Below, in pieces: positions 9,154 through 16,953 of a stretch of DNA of 64,000 bases. Numbering within the stretch: position 1 is the first letter of the stretch; each line of letters begins with the position of its first letter. Location: contig JADHMQ010000001.1 of the NCBI GenBank assembly GCA_016779935.1, positions 254,369 to 318,368 of the forward strand. Direction: 5' to 3'. Both the position numbers and the translations under genes were made by a program. The notes below the pieces were generated by a model. It saw only the letters and a list, made by a program, of their open reading frames with translations. It was not told where the DNA came from and made no database searches. This DNA is from Flavobacteriales bacterium. Its GTDB lineage: Bacteria > Bacteroidota > Bacteroidia > Flavobacteriales > UBA7312.

Positions 9154-9783
9154 ATGTTAACAATAACAAACATTCTTTTACTGCTTTTAGCCTATCTAAT
9201 TGGTGCTATTCCATTTAGCATAATAGCAGGGAAGGTGTTGAAAGGCATAGACGTAAGAGAATATGGCAGTGGTAATGCCGGTGCTACCAATACCTTTAGG
9301 GTCTTGGGCAAAAAAGCCGGTATTCCAGTCTTGTTATTGGATGTGTTCAAAGGCTTCTTGGCGGTAGACTTGGTTTGGTTTACCTCTTATGTGCCGTCCA
9401 CAGAGATTTACATTAACTTACAATTGGCATTTGGTATAGCTGCCGTATTAGGGCATGTATTCCCCATTTATGCCGGTTTCAGAGGAGGTAAGGGCGTAGC
9501 CACTTTGCTTGGCTTTATGATTGGCGTATTTCCAGAAGCAGCAGCGATTTCAATTATCGTATTTGTGATTACTTTGGTGTTTTCCAAATACGTTTCTCTC
9601 TCTTCTATTTTTGCGGGTTTATTCTTTCCCTTTGGGGTTTATTACCTTTCGGAATATGTGGTGCCAACCATGATGATATTCGCCATTTTTGTACCAGTAT
9701 TACTCATAGCTACCCACCAAAGAAACATTGAGCGATTGGTAAGGGGCGACGAAAACAAGGTAAAACTGAGAAAGAAGAAATAA
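9154..9783 (+). CDS. plsY: Acyl-phosphate:glycerol-3-phosphate acyltransferase
   Basis: Integral inner-membrane enzyme that acylates glycerol 3-phosphate from acyl phosphate, the first step of phospholipid synthesis. The three conserved PlsY loops are present: GSGNAGATNTFRVLGKKAG near residue 38 (glycerol-phosphate binding), GHVFPIYAGFRGGKGVAT near 102 (phosphate loop) and a C-terminal ATHQRNIERLVRGDENK segment near 185. Five membrane helices are visible and 209 residues is typical. The start is supported by the hydrophobic first helix and a candidate -7 box six bases upstream. Confidence 0.97.
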   Translation: MLTITNILLLLLAYLIGAIPFSIIAGKVLKGIDVREYGSGNAGATNTFRVLGKKAGIPVLLLDVFKGFLAVDLVWFTSYVPSTEIYINLQLAFGIAAVLGHVFPIYAGFRGGKGVATLLGFMIGVFPEAAAISIIVFVITLVFSKYVSLSSIFAGLFFPFGVYYLSEYVVPTMMIFAIFVPVLLIATHQRNIERLVRGDENKVKLRKKK

Positions 9784-9820
9784 TTTGACACTTTTTTCTT
9801 TAGATATTCGAATAGCTCTT

Positions 9821-9828
9821 TATATTTG
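9821..9828 (+). promoter_or_regulatory. -7 promoter element for tRNA-Arg
   Basis: TATATTTG matches the Bacteroidota -7 consensus TAnnTTTG exactly and ends 11 bases before the mature tRNA 5' end. A TTTG at 9784-9787 is too far upstream (33 bases) for a standard -33 element. Confidence 0.6.
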
Positions 9829-9839
9829 CAAACGAATTT

Positions 9840-9913
9840 GGACTCGTAGCATAACTGGATAGTGCACTAGATTACGGCTCTAGAGGTTGGGGGTTCGACT
9901 CCCTCCGAGTTCA
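9840..9913 (+). tRNA. tRNA-Arg (anticodon ACG)
   Basis: A complete cloverleaf folds by eye. The acceptor stem GGACTCG pairs with CGAGTTC (one G-U), the D stem is GCAT/GTGC, the anticodon stem is CTAGA/TCTAG with loop TTACGGC giving anticodon ACG at 9874-9876, and the T stem is GGGGG/CCCTC with loop TTCGACT. The discriminator base is A at 9913 and CCA is not encoded. ACG is normally edited to ICG by TadA to read CGU, CGC and CGA. Confidence 0.96.
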
Positions 9914-9921
9914 CACATTTT

Positions 9922-9960
9922 AAAATCCCCTTGAGAATTTCTGTTCTTGGGGATTTTTTT
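9922..9960 (+). terminator. Rho-independent terminator after tRNA-Arg
   Basis: AAAATCCCC pairs with GGGGATTTT, and further inner pairs (GAGAA with TTCTT) extend the stem. The 3' arm runs straight into a T tract. It starts nine bases after the tRNA. Confidence 0.85.
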
Positions 9961-10104
9961 ATGCTCCTTGGTATCGATGAATTAAGCATTGGATTTTTGG
10001 GTGATGTAACAAATTAAAATGAACTAAAATGAAAGAGCAAAATTTAATACCCCCTGACTAGCGAGAGTATCTTGCTCGTGTTAAAACGGTTAAAAGCCAT
10101 AAAA

Positions 10105-10335
10105 ATGAATACTTCAAAAAGATTAATTAGAATATCATTAGGACTTGGAATAATTACTCTAATCGCCTTATTTTTTTCGGTATTGGCACTGACAGATATA
10201 TATCATAATAATGAATCGAATTTAAAAATGGAATGGAACATTATCAGAGTAAGTTATCTATTTACCATAATATTTGTGGTCATATCGTCAATAACCATTT
10301 GGAGAGTTAGTAAGAAATTAAAAACAAAAATTTAG
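10105..10335 (+). CDS. Small two-helix membrane protein, possibly the remnant of a longer gene
   Basis: The 76-residue product beginning MNTSKRLIRIS has two hydrophobic segments (about residues 12-32 and 49-67) and a basic C-terminus. I do not recognise the family. An ATG at 10105 is the best start in this frame. Just upstream, a second frame beginning with ATG at 10029 reads MKEQNLIPPD, a TAG at 10059, then REYLARVKTVKSHKNEYFKK. That sequence joins smoothly to this protein's RLIRIS if one A is removed from the AAAAA run near 10114. The visible gene may therefore be the surviving 3' part of a roughly 106-residue gene with one nonsense and one frameshift lesion. Equally, the short version may be real. 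Confidence 0.45.
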   Translation: MNTSKRLIRISLGLGIITLIALFFSVLALTDIYHNNESNLKMEWNIIRVSYLFTIIFVVISSITIWRVSKKLKTKI

Positions 10336-10424
10336 AATCCTAACACCATACACCTCAAAACTTAAGCCGTTCCCTGTACAATTTTTCTCAAAAAAGAAGG
10401 TTTTAGAATACACTATATTCTTAG

Positions 10425-10432
10425 TAGTTTTG
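10425..10432 (+). promoter_or_regulatory. -7 promoter element for the MORN-repeat gene
   Basis: TAGTTTTG matches TAnnTTTG and ends only four bases before the ATG at 10437. Transcription would begin at or within a few bases of the start codon, which implies a leaderless or nearly leaderless mRNA. Confidence 0.55.
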
Positions 10433-10436
10433 CACT

Positions 10437-11114
10437 ATGTATAAAATCATTTTCTTTTTATTCCTTTCAGTTTTTACATTTGCTCAGAACAGCACTGACG
10501 AATTGGGCAGAAAGCAAGGGAAGTGGACGCAAAAGCACGATAACGGCAATCTGCGTTACGAGGGTACTTTCGTGAACGATGTCCCTACAGGTATATTTTT
10601 GTACTACACTGAGCGTGGTGTTTTAAAAGCCAATTTGGAATACTTCAATGATGGTAGTTCGGCAGCAGCACGTTTGTATCATCCTAATGAAACGGTAAGT
10701 GCAATAGGAGTTTATGAGAATGAGGAAAAGGTACAGCTCTGGAAGTATTACGACCAAAACGGAGTGCTAATCCGCGATGAAAACTTTAAAGAGGGCAAAT
10801 TGCATGGTGAAACAAAAGCCTACTACTTAGATGGCAAATTACTAGAGTCGTCCAATTATTCAGAAGGAAAGAAAGAGGGTGAAAACACCCAGTATTACAG
10901 AAACGGTAAGCTAAAATTAGTTTCCAATTATGCCAATGGAAAACTAGAAGGGAAATACGTTCTCTACAATTCGGCAGGCGTAAAGACCTACGAAGGCAAA
11001 TACGTCAATGACCTCAAAGAAGGCATATGGAAGTATTACAAAAGCGATGGTTCTTTTGATTACAAAATAGATTACGAAAACGGCATACCACAAACACAAG
11101 ACAACAATGAGTAA
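10437..11114 (+). CDS. Secreted MORN-repeat-variant (YwqK-like) protein
   Basis: A signal peptide (MYKIIFFLFLSVFTFAQ) is followed by about eight repeats of the MORN-variant pattern, such as GKWTQKHDNGNLRYEGTF, GETKAYYLDGKLLESSNYSE, GENTQYYRNGKLKLVSNYAN and GIWKYYKSDGSFDYKIDYEN. Such repeats form an open beta-sheet ladder and are frequent in exported Bacteroidota proteins, often named YwqK-family antitoxin without evidence in this phylum. No toxin gene lies nearby. The last eight bases overlap the mnmA start, so the two are probably co-transcribed. The specific role is unknown. Confidence 0.85.
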   Translation: MYKIIFFLFLSVFTFAQNSTDELGRKQGKWTQKHDNGNLRYEGTFVNDVPTGIFLYYTERGVLKANLEYFNDGSSAAARLYHPNETVSAIGVYENEEKVQLWKYYDQNGVLIRDENFKEGKLHGETKAYYLDGKLLESSNYSEGKKEGENTQYYRNGKLKLVSNYANGKLEGKYVLYNSAGVKTYEGKYVNDLKEGIWKYYKSDGSFDYKIDYENGIPQTQDNNE

Positions 11115-12195
11115 AGGAAAGGTACTGGTAGCGATGAGTGGGGGTATAGACAGTACCGTTACGGCACTAATGCTTCATGAAGAAGGCTATGAAGTGGTAG
11201 GCATAACTATGAAAACTTGGGATTACGTTAATTCTGGCGGCTCTAATAAAGAAACAGGCTGTTGCAGTCTGGATTCCATCAACGATGCTCGTCAGTTGGC
11301 TGTGGACTGCGGATTTCCCCATATCATACTGGATATTCGCGATGAGTTTGGTGATTACATCATCGATAATTTTGTGGATGAATACATTGCTGGACGTACG
11401 CCAAACCCTTGTGTCTTGTGCAATACCCACATCAAATGGGAAGCCTTACTCAAACGTGCCGATCAATTGGGTTGCCAATACATTGCTACTGGACATTATG
11501 CTCAGGTTAGAGAAGAAAACGGACGCTATGTGGTCTCTAAGGGGTTGGACGAATGGAAAGACCAATCCTACGTGTTATGGGGTTTGTCCCAAGCTTGCTT
11601 GAGTAGAACCATCTTTCCTATGGGGAAGTACCACAAAGAAGACATTAAGCAAATGGCGATTGACAGAGGCTATGAGGAACTGGCAAAGAAACCAGAGAGT
11701 TATGAGATTTGCTTTATTCCTGATAACGATTACAGAGGCTTTTTAAAGCGTAGGGTTGACGGATTAGAAGAACGTGTTAAAGGCGGTAATTTCGTGAATA
11801 CTAAAGGCGAAGTACTCGGTCAGCACGACGGTTATCCCTTTTATACCATAGGTCAGCGAAAATTGGGTGTTTCCTTTGGCTTAGAAGCTTCATATGTCAT
11901 TGAGATAAAACCAGATACCAATGAAGTGGTAATTGGCTCAAAAGAAGATTTAAATAAACAAGAGATGTTCGTTAAAGACATCAATTATATAAAATACGAC
12001 CACATTCCAGAAGATATGCAGTCTTTAACCAAGGTGAGGTACAAGCACCAAGGTGAAATGTCAACCCTTAGCATGGAGGCCAATGAGGTGAAAGTACTCT
12101 TCCATAAAAAAGTAGAAGGCATCGCACCAGGACAATCTGCTGTCTTTTACGAAGGCAATGACGTGGTAGGCGGTGGATTTATAGCTAAAAAATGA
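11107..12195 (+). CDS. mnmA: tRNA-specific 2-thiouridylase
   Basis: Adds sulfur at C2 of the wobble uridine (s2U34) in tRNA-Lys, -Glu and -Gln, using ATP and a persulfide. The PP-loop AMSGGIDST is at residues 9-17. The two catalytic cysteines appear as C105 in NPCVLCNTHIKW and C202 in YEICFIPDNDYRGF. The C-terminal beta-barrel includes GQRKLGVSFG and ends in the typical APGQSAVFYEGNDVVGGG. 362 residues is normal length. It overlaps the upstream MORN gene by eight bases and the downstream protease by four (ATGA). Confidence 0.97.
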   Translation: MSKGKVLVAMSGGIDSTVTALMLHEEGYEVVGITMKTWDYVNSGGSNKETGCCSLDSINDARQLAVDCGFPHIILDIRDEFGDYIIDNFVDEYIAGRTPNPCVLCNTHIKWEALLKRADQLGCQYIATGHYAQVREENGRYVVSKGLDEWKDQSYVLWGLSQACLSRTIFPMGKYHKEDIKQMAIDRGYEELAKKPESYEICFIPDNDYRGFLKRRVDGLEERVKGGNFVNTKGEVLGQHDGYPFYTIGQRKLGVSFGLEASYVIEIKPDTNEVVIGSKEDLNKQEMFVKDINYIKYDHIPEDMQSLTKVRYKHQGEMSTLSMEANEVKVLFHKKVEGIAPGQSAVFYEGNDVVGGGFIAKK

Positions 12196-13805
12196 GAATA
12201 CTTATAACCTTACTTTTTATACCGTTTTTATCTTGGTCACAAGAGGGTGTAGGCTATAAATTATGGATTGGTTTTAGTGATAAAGGGAGTATAACGAATA
12301 CAAGCTATTCTGCTTCGGACTTACTCTCAGAACGTTCCATAGCCAGACGAGACAAACAAAACATTTCCATTGACTATTCCGATTATCCTCTTTCATCAGA
12401 CTACCTCAATACACTTAAAAATCTAAATTTTGAGGTGCTGAACAAAAGCAAGTGGTTCAATGGTGTAACTGCTTTACAATCAGACTCTAATGCTATAGAT
12501 TCATTAGTGAAAATGAACTTCATTCAGCGTATAGATACTTTGGGTTATTTCTTTGTAGATACTGCAAGTCGCTATTCCTCCAAATTCGATGATATTGTCA
12601 TAACTGAAAACACCCACGATGCAGCAAAAAATCAAATTGAGATGATTGGAGGCATGTCTTTACATGCACAAGGCTATCAAGGGCAAGGAATGCATATAGC
12701 GGTCTTTGATTCTGGTTTTAGAAATGCCAATACCATTGATGCCTTTAGCCATTTGTACACTAATAACCAGATACTGGGCACTTGGGATTATGTGGATAGA
12801 GAATTTTCTGTTTATGAAGACAATTACCACGGTATGTCGGTACTATCAACTATGGGTGGCTATTTGGAAGATGAGTTTTTAGGAACAGCTCCCAAAGCCA
12901 GTTATTGGCTCTTACGTACGGAAGATGTTAGTTCAGAAACTTTAATTGAAGAATACAATTGGGCAGTAGCTGCCGAGTTTGCCGATAGTGTAGGGGCAGA
13001 TATTATCAATTCCTCTCTAGGCTATACCACTTTTGATTACCCTTGGCAGGACCATTCTTATGCGGATATGGATGGTAAAACAACCGTCATTAGCAGAGCA
13101 GCTACTATGGCGAGCCGCAAAGGAATAATCGTTTGTAATTCAGCCGGTAACTCTGGCAATAGCAATTGGAAATACATTGGTGCACCTGCCGATGCTGATA
13201 GCATCTTAAGTGTAGGCTCGGTAGATGGTATGCAAGAGGTGTCTTCCTTTTCTTCTTACGGTCCAACGTCTGATGGCAGAGTAAAACCTAGCGTATCAGC
13301 ACAAGGAGGGAATACAGCCATTATTACGCAGTACAACAGCATTGCCACGAGTAATGGAACGTCTTTTTCCTCTCCAGTCATTGCGGGAATGACGGCTTGT
13401 TTGTGGCAAGCCCATTACGATAAAAGCAATATGCAAATTATAGACGCCATTATCCAAAGTGCCCATTTGTATGAATACCCCGATGAGCAGTTAGGATTTG
13501 GTATTCCCAATTATGCCTTAGCAAATGCTTTATTACTAGATTTGGAAGATGTAAATATGCCATCACTAGAGATTTATCCAAATCCTACTTATTCCGATGC
13601 TACAGTCTATATCTATTCTGCCAATGAAAGTGAAATCACTTATAGAATTCTCGATTTACAGGGAAAGCTTGTGGACAAAGGGGAAATTCCTTGGTCATAT
13701 TCTCGAATAGCCATTGATTTACCTTCTCTGAAAAGTGGGGTATATGTGGTGGAAGTGAAAGCGGGAGCTTCAACACTTACCGAACGCTTAAGTGTTATTC
13801 AATAA
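12192..13805 (+). CDS. Secreted subtilisin-like (S8) serine protease with T9SS type A tail
   Basis: Exported peptidase. A short signal peptide (ending SWSQ) is followed by a prodomain-like region (about 20-150) and the catalytic domain. The triad reads Asp173 in VFDSGFRN, His213 in YHGMSVLS and Ser391 in NGTSFSSPVIAGM, with the oxyanion-type block NSAGNSGNS near 317. The last ~80 residues form a type A T9SS sorting domain, with LEIYPNPTYSDATVYIYS, RILDLQGKLVDKG and LKSGVYVVEVKAG. It should therefore cross the outer membrane through T9SS and be anchored or released. It overlaps mnmA by four bases, and its stop lies two bases from the convergent FAH-gene stop. Confidence 0.95.
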   Translation: MRILITLLFIPFLSWSQEGVGYKLWIGFSDKGSITNTSYSASDLLSERSIARRDKQNISIDYSDYPLSSDYLNTLKNLNFEVLNKSKWFNGVTALQSDSNAIDSLVKMNFIQRIDTLGYFFVDTASRYSSKFDDIVITENTHDAAKNQIEMIGGMSLHAQGYQGQGMHIAVFDSGFRNANTIDAFSHLYTNNQILGTWDYVDREFSVYEDNYHGMSVLSTMGGYLEDEFLGTAPKASYWLLRTEDVSSETLIEEYNWAVAAEFADSVGADIINSSLGYTTFDYPWQDHSYADMDGKTTVISRAATMASRKGIIVCNSAGNSGNSNWKYIGAPADADSILSVGSVDGMQEVSSFSSYGPTSDGRVKPSVSAQGGNTAIITQYNSIATSNGTSFSSPVIAGMTACLWQAHYDKSNMQIIDAIIQSAHLYEYPDEQLGFGIPNYALANALLLDLEDVNMPSLEIYPNPTYSDATVYIYSANESEITYRILDLQGKLVDKGEIPWSYSRIAIDLPSLKSGVYVVEVKAGASTLTERLSVIQ

Positions 13806-13807
13806 AC

Positions 13808-14419
13808 CTATTTGATATTCACTCTGAACATCTTCTCATCTTCAATAAAACCTTCTAGTGTATCGCCATTTTTTACAGGCCCTACACCAGATGGTGTGCC
13901 AGTATAAATTAAGTCCCCAATTTTTAGGGTATAGAATTGTGAGAGGTAGGCGATGATACCGTCAAAATGAAATACCATATCCTTAGTATTGCCGGACTGG
14001 ACGGTCTCACCATTTTTTGCCAATGAAAAGTTTAAATTCGAAAGATTTAAATCGTCTTTAGAAATAAAATTTTTACTAATTACTGCTGAACCGTCAAAGC
14101 CTTTGGCTTTTTCCCAAGGAAGACCATTGGCTTTTACTTCTTCTTGAACATCTCTGGCAGTAAAGTCAATGCCTAAGCCAATTTCACTGTAGTATTTGTG
14201 GGCAAAACGTTCTTCAATATGCTTGCCAAGACGATTAATACGAATGACTACTTCAACCTCATAATGCACATTATCTGTAAAGTCAGGGATAAAAAAGGGA
14301 TGACCTTTAGGTGAAATGGCGGTATCTGGCTTTAGGAAAAATACAGGCTCATTAGGAGTGGCATTTCCCAATTCTTTAGCGTGATCAGCGTAATTTCTTC
14401 CTATGCAAATGATTTTCAT
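13808..14419 (-). CDS. Fumarylacetoacetate hydrolase (FAH) family protein
   Basis: Probable cytoplasmic metal-dependent hydrolase or decarboxylase acting on a 2-oxo acid or acylpyruvate-like substrate. The 203-residue form starts MKIICIGRNYADHAKELGN, the classic family N-terminus; a longer in-frame opening to 14485 would overlap the upstream gene and is rejected. Metal ligands are visible in HYEVEVVIRI near residue 70 and GIDFTARDVQ near 100, followed by LPWEKAKGFDGSAV. The compact length matches the YcgM-like acylpyruvase or oxaloacetate tautomerase group. The substrate is not determined. Confidence 0.92.
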   Translation of the reverse strand: MKIICIGRNYADHAKELGNATPNEPVFFLKPDTAISPKGHPFFIPDFTDNVHYEVEVVIRINRLGKHIEERFAHKYYSEIGLGIDFTARDVQEEVKANGLPWEKAKGFDGSAVISKNFISKDDLNLSNLNFSLAKNGETVQSGNTKDMVFHFDGIIAYLSQFYTLKIGDLIYTGTPSGVGPVKNGDTLEGFIEDEKMFRVNIK

Positions 14420-14423
14420 ACTA

Positions 14424-14780
14424 CTATTTTCTGTTACCGTCTTTGTCAAAAATTGACCGCAGTTGTTTTTCAATAAATAAAACACCTATTATCAATCCAA
14501 CTACGAGCAAAATAGTAGCGTAAAATATGGTTGTTTCTTTATTGACTTTGAAAACAATTCCAATGAGTTGAAAGATACAAGTTAAAGCAGAAACTAGAAG
14601 CATCATTAAAGCACTTCGTTTGTTGGCTTCATTCCATGTATCTTGATTTTTCATGGACAAAGAGGTTCTGTGTCCATAAAGGTGATTGATTTTCTTAGCA
14701 GGGAAATAAAGATAAATTAGACTAAAAAGCATCATTAAAGGCCCAATTAAAAGGTGTAAAAAAATGCTAGAATCATCCAT
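14424..14780 (-). CDS. SdpI/YhfL-like small membrane protein
   Basis: The 118-residue protein has three hydrophobic segments (about residues 5-26, 55-75 and 83-104). Between the first two lies the SdpI-family signature, seen here as INHLYGHRTSLSMKNQDTWNEAN around 31-53. In Bacillus, SdpI gives immunity to the SdpC toxin and acts in signalling; in Bacteroidota the family is common and uncharacterised, and no sdpC-like gene lies here. It follows the exonuclease gene after one base and precedes the FAH gene by four, so it is mid-operon. Confidence 0.85.
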   Translation of the reverse strand: MDDSSIFLHLLIGPLMMLFSLIYLYFPAKKINHLYGHRTSLSMKNQDTWNEANKRSALMMLLVSALTCIFQLIGIVFKVNKETTIFYATILLVVGLIIGVLFIEKQLRSIFDKDGNRK

Positions 14781-14781
14781 T

Positions 14782-15546
14782 CTAGAAATCCCTTAGTTTA
14801 ATTTGTGTCAATACCTTTTTGGTATAGAGTGGAAAGTCGGCTTGTTGTATCCATGAAAAATAACCAGGGTTAGATTGCAATACACTCACTACCGTTTGTC
14901 CTTTATATTTTCCAAATGAAAAGCATTCTTCATTGTCATCATTGTAAACGATAAATCCTGCCATATCTACAGACGGGTTTCCTTTAGTAGAAAATTCAGC
15001 TAAGAAGTCAATATCGTTTTCCAATTCATCGTATTTATCCAATTGAGCGGTTAGAATTTCATAGGTCGCCATGGTATCTGCTTCTGCACTGTGGGCATTT
15101 TCCAAGTCTTTTGCACAATAAAACTTATAAGCTGCTGATAAGGTGCGTTGTTCCAATTTATGGAAGATGTTTTGAACATCAACAGCATTATGCTTTTTCA
15201 TATCAAAATCCACATCGGCTCTCAAGAATTCTTCGGCCAGTAGGGGAATATCAAATCGGTTAGAATTATATCCAGCAAGGTCGCAGCCTTCCATAATGTT
15301 TTTAACATCGTGTGCAATTTCTTTAAAGGTAGGTGAGTTAGCCACTTTAGCATCGTCAATACCATGCACGGCTGTTGTTTCAGCAGGGATAGGTATAGTA
15401 GGGTTAACCAACCACGTCTTACTTTCTTTATTGCCGTTGGGATACACTTTGAAAACAGATATTTCAACGATTCTGTCCTTAGCAACAGCTACTCCTGTCG
15501 TTTCTAAATCAAAGAAAACAATAGGTTTTTTTAATGATAATTCCAT
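14782..15546 (-). CDS. DEDDh 3'-5' exonuclease (DnaQ/ExoX-like)
   Basis: Nuclease of the DnaQ superfamily, probably trimming single-stranded DNA or RNA ends. The acidic residues are clear: FFDLETTG (D13, E15), YNSRFDIPLL near residue 94 (third Asp) and HSAEADTMATYE near 151 (His and final Asp). A C-terminal extension (about 195-254, FGKYKGQTVVSVLQ...PGYFSWIQQADFP) matches the small domain found after ExoX-type exonucleases and in DUF3820 proteins. No polymerase domain is present, so this is a stand-alone exonuclease rather than replicative epsilon by default. It sits between the E2 and SdpI-like genes. Confidence 0.92.
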   Translation of the reverse strand: MELSLKKPIVFFDLETTGVAVAKDRIVEISVFKVYPNGNKESKTWLVNPTIPIPAETTAVHGIDDAKVANSPTFKEIAHDVKNIMEGCDLAGYNSNRFDIPLLAEEFLRADVDFDMKKHNAVDVQNIFHKLEQRTLSAAYKFYCAKDLENAHSAEADTMATYEILTAQLDKYDELENDIDFLAEFSTKGNPSVDMAGFIVYNDDNEECFSFGKYKGQTVVSVLQSNPGYFSWIQQADFPLYTKKVLTQIKLRDF

Positions 15547-15555
15547 TATACTATT

Positions 15556-16899
15556 TTAGATAGATGTTTTGTCGTCAAATTGCTCGAGGTAATTGGCTAC
15601 TCTTCTTAAGAAGCTACCGCCTAAGGCACCATCAACAACTCTATGGTCATACGATAGGGAAAGGAACATCATGTGTCGTATCCCAATCAAATCGCCTTGA
15701 GGAGTTTCAATAACCGCTGGTTTCTTCTTAATTGCACCAACAGCCAATATGGCAACTTGAGGCTGGTTAATGATAGGAGTTCCCATTACATTACCAAAAG
15801 ATCCGACATTGGTTAGGGTGAATGTACCACCTTGAATTTCGTCTGGTTTCAACTGGTTATTTCTAGCTCTGTTGGCTAAATCGTTAACCGTTTTGGTGAT
15901 ACCCATTAAATTCATTTGATCTGCACCCCTTACAACCGGTACAATAAGGTTTCCTGATGGTAAAGCAGCTGCCATACCTATATTTATATCTTTTTTAACA
16001 ACGATATTAGTGCCGTCAACAGAGACGTTTATCATAGGGAAGTCCTTAATAGCTTTGGCAACGGCTTCAATAAAGATAGGGGTGAAGGTGATGTTTTGCC
16101 CTTCGCGTTGTTTGAAATCTCCTTTAATTCTATTTCTCCAGTTTACAACAGTAGTAACGTCAGCTTCTACAAATGAAGTAACGTGAGGAGAGGTTTGTTT
16201 GGACATCACCATATGGTCAGCAATGAGTTTTCTCATTCTGTCCATTTCAATGATTTCAGAATCACCACTAACACTTACTTTTGGTGGTGTAGTTACTTTT
16301 GGAGCAGGTGATGGAGGAGGTGTATTTGTTACTGGCTTAGCAGTAGGAGTAGCCTGTTGTTGACCAGATGTTCTATTTTCTAGGTGTAGCAGTAAATCGT
16401 TTTTAGTAACTCTACCGTCCTTTCCGCTACCGTTAATAGTATCAAGTTCTTCAATAGAAATACCTTCTTCAGAAGCAATGGAACGCACTAGAGGAGAATA
16501 AAATCTATCTCCTGAATTTTCTATCTTTTGTATGCTCTCAGTGACTTGCTCAATTTGTTCTTCTACTTTTTGAGCTACTTCCTCTACTTTTGGAGCTACT
16601 TCCTCTACTTTTGGAGCTTCTTCTTGTACGGTAGGTGCAGGAGTGTCGCTTTCTTCAGCGTCCGTTTCGATAATAGCGAAAGGCTCGCCAACTTTTACTA
16701 CGGCATCCACTTCAAATAATTTTTCTACAAGTTTTCCTTCTAGTGATGAAGGGACTTCTGAGTCTACTTTGTCGGTTGCAATTTCGACAATGGTTTCATC
16801 CATTTCTATAGTTTCGCCAACTTCTTTGTGCCAACTGATGATGGTTGCTTCTGCAACGCTTTCGCCCATTTTAGGCATGATTAACTCAACTTTTGCCAT
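15556..16899 (-). CDS. 2-oxo acid dehydrogenase E2 (dihydrolipoamide acyltransferase)
   Basis: Core subunit that transfers an acyl group from lipoate to CoA. Domains in order: a lipoyl domain with the modified Lys44 in ATDKVDSE; an acidic PKVEE-rich linker; an E3/E1-binding domain near 134-172 (SPLVRSIASEEGISIEEL, GSGKDGRVTKNDL); a proline-rich linker; and the catalytic domain ending SYDHRVVDG with His419 and Asp423. The layout fits branched-chain (BkdB-like) or 2-oxoglutarate E2, and the substrate cannot be fixed here because no E1 or E3 gene adjoins. The first linker is encoded by a 21-base tandem repeat. Confidence 0.94.
   Translation of the reverse strand: MAKVELIMPKMGESVAEATIISWHKEVGETIEMDETIVEIATDKVDSEVPSSLEGKLVEKLFEVDAVVKVGEPFAIIETDAEESDTPAPTVQEEAPKVEEVAPKVEEVAQKVEEQIEQVTESIQKIENSGDRFYSPLVRSIASEEGISIEELDTINGSGKDGRVTKNDLLLHLENRTSGQQQATPTAKPVTNTPPPSPAPKVTTPPKVSVSGDSEIIEMDRMRKLIADHMVMSKQTSPHVTSFVEADVTTVVNWRNRIKGDFKQREGQNITFTPIFIEAVAKAIKDFPMINVSVDGTNIVVKKDINIGMAAALPSGNLIVPVVRGADQMNLMGITKTVNDLANRARNNQLKPDEIQGGTFTLTNVGSFGNVMGTPIINQPQVAILAVGAIKKKPAVIETPQGDLIGIRHMMFLSLSYDHRVVDGALGGSFLRRVANYLEQFDDKTSI
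16572..16613 (-). repeat. 21-base tandem repeat encoding the E2 linker
   Basis: Two perfect adjacent copies of GAGCTACTTCCTCTACTTTTG (plus-strand reading) with degenerate copies on both sides encode the repeated PKVEEVA heptads of the E2 linker. Length polymorphism by whole-heptad slippage would keep the frame. Confidence 0.9.
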
Positions 16900-16924
16900 G
16901 TAAAAAGATTGTTTTTTCTGTCGG

Positions 16925-16932
16925 CTAAATTA
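16925..16932 (-). promoter_or_regulatory. Candidate -7 element for the E2 operon
   Basis: On the minus strand this reads TAATTTAG, followed by CCGAC, one base off the TAnnTTTG consensus and very like the plsY element (TATTTTAG then CCGAC). It lies 25 bases upstream of the E2 ATG. Confidence 0.35.
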
Positions 16933-16953
16933 GTAAAATATTCGGCTTATTAG

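Noticed and set aside
10059-10061. In-frame TAG as a recoded amino acid
   Set aside because: A second lesion (frameshift) a few codons later makes decay or a non-coding upstream stretch more likely than recoding; no other gene here shows in-frame TAG.
9840-10335. tRNA-Arg as an integration site of a mobile element
   Set aside because: No integrase, no repeated tRNA 3' end downstream, and the small gene that follows shows no mobile-element features.
14420-14485. A 22-residue N-terminal extension of the FAH-family protein
   Set aside because: It overlaps the upstream SdpI-like gene and lacks family similarity; MKIICIGRNYADHAKE is the family start.
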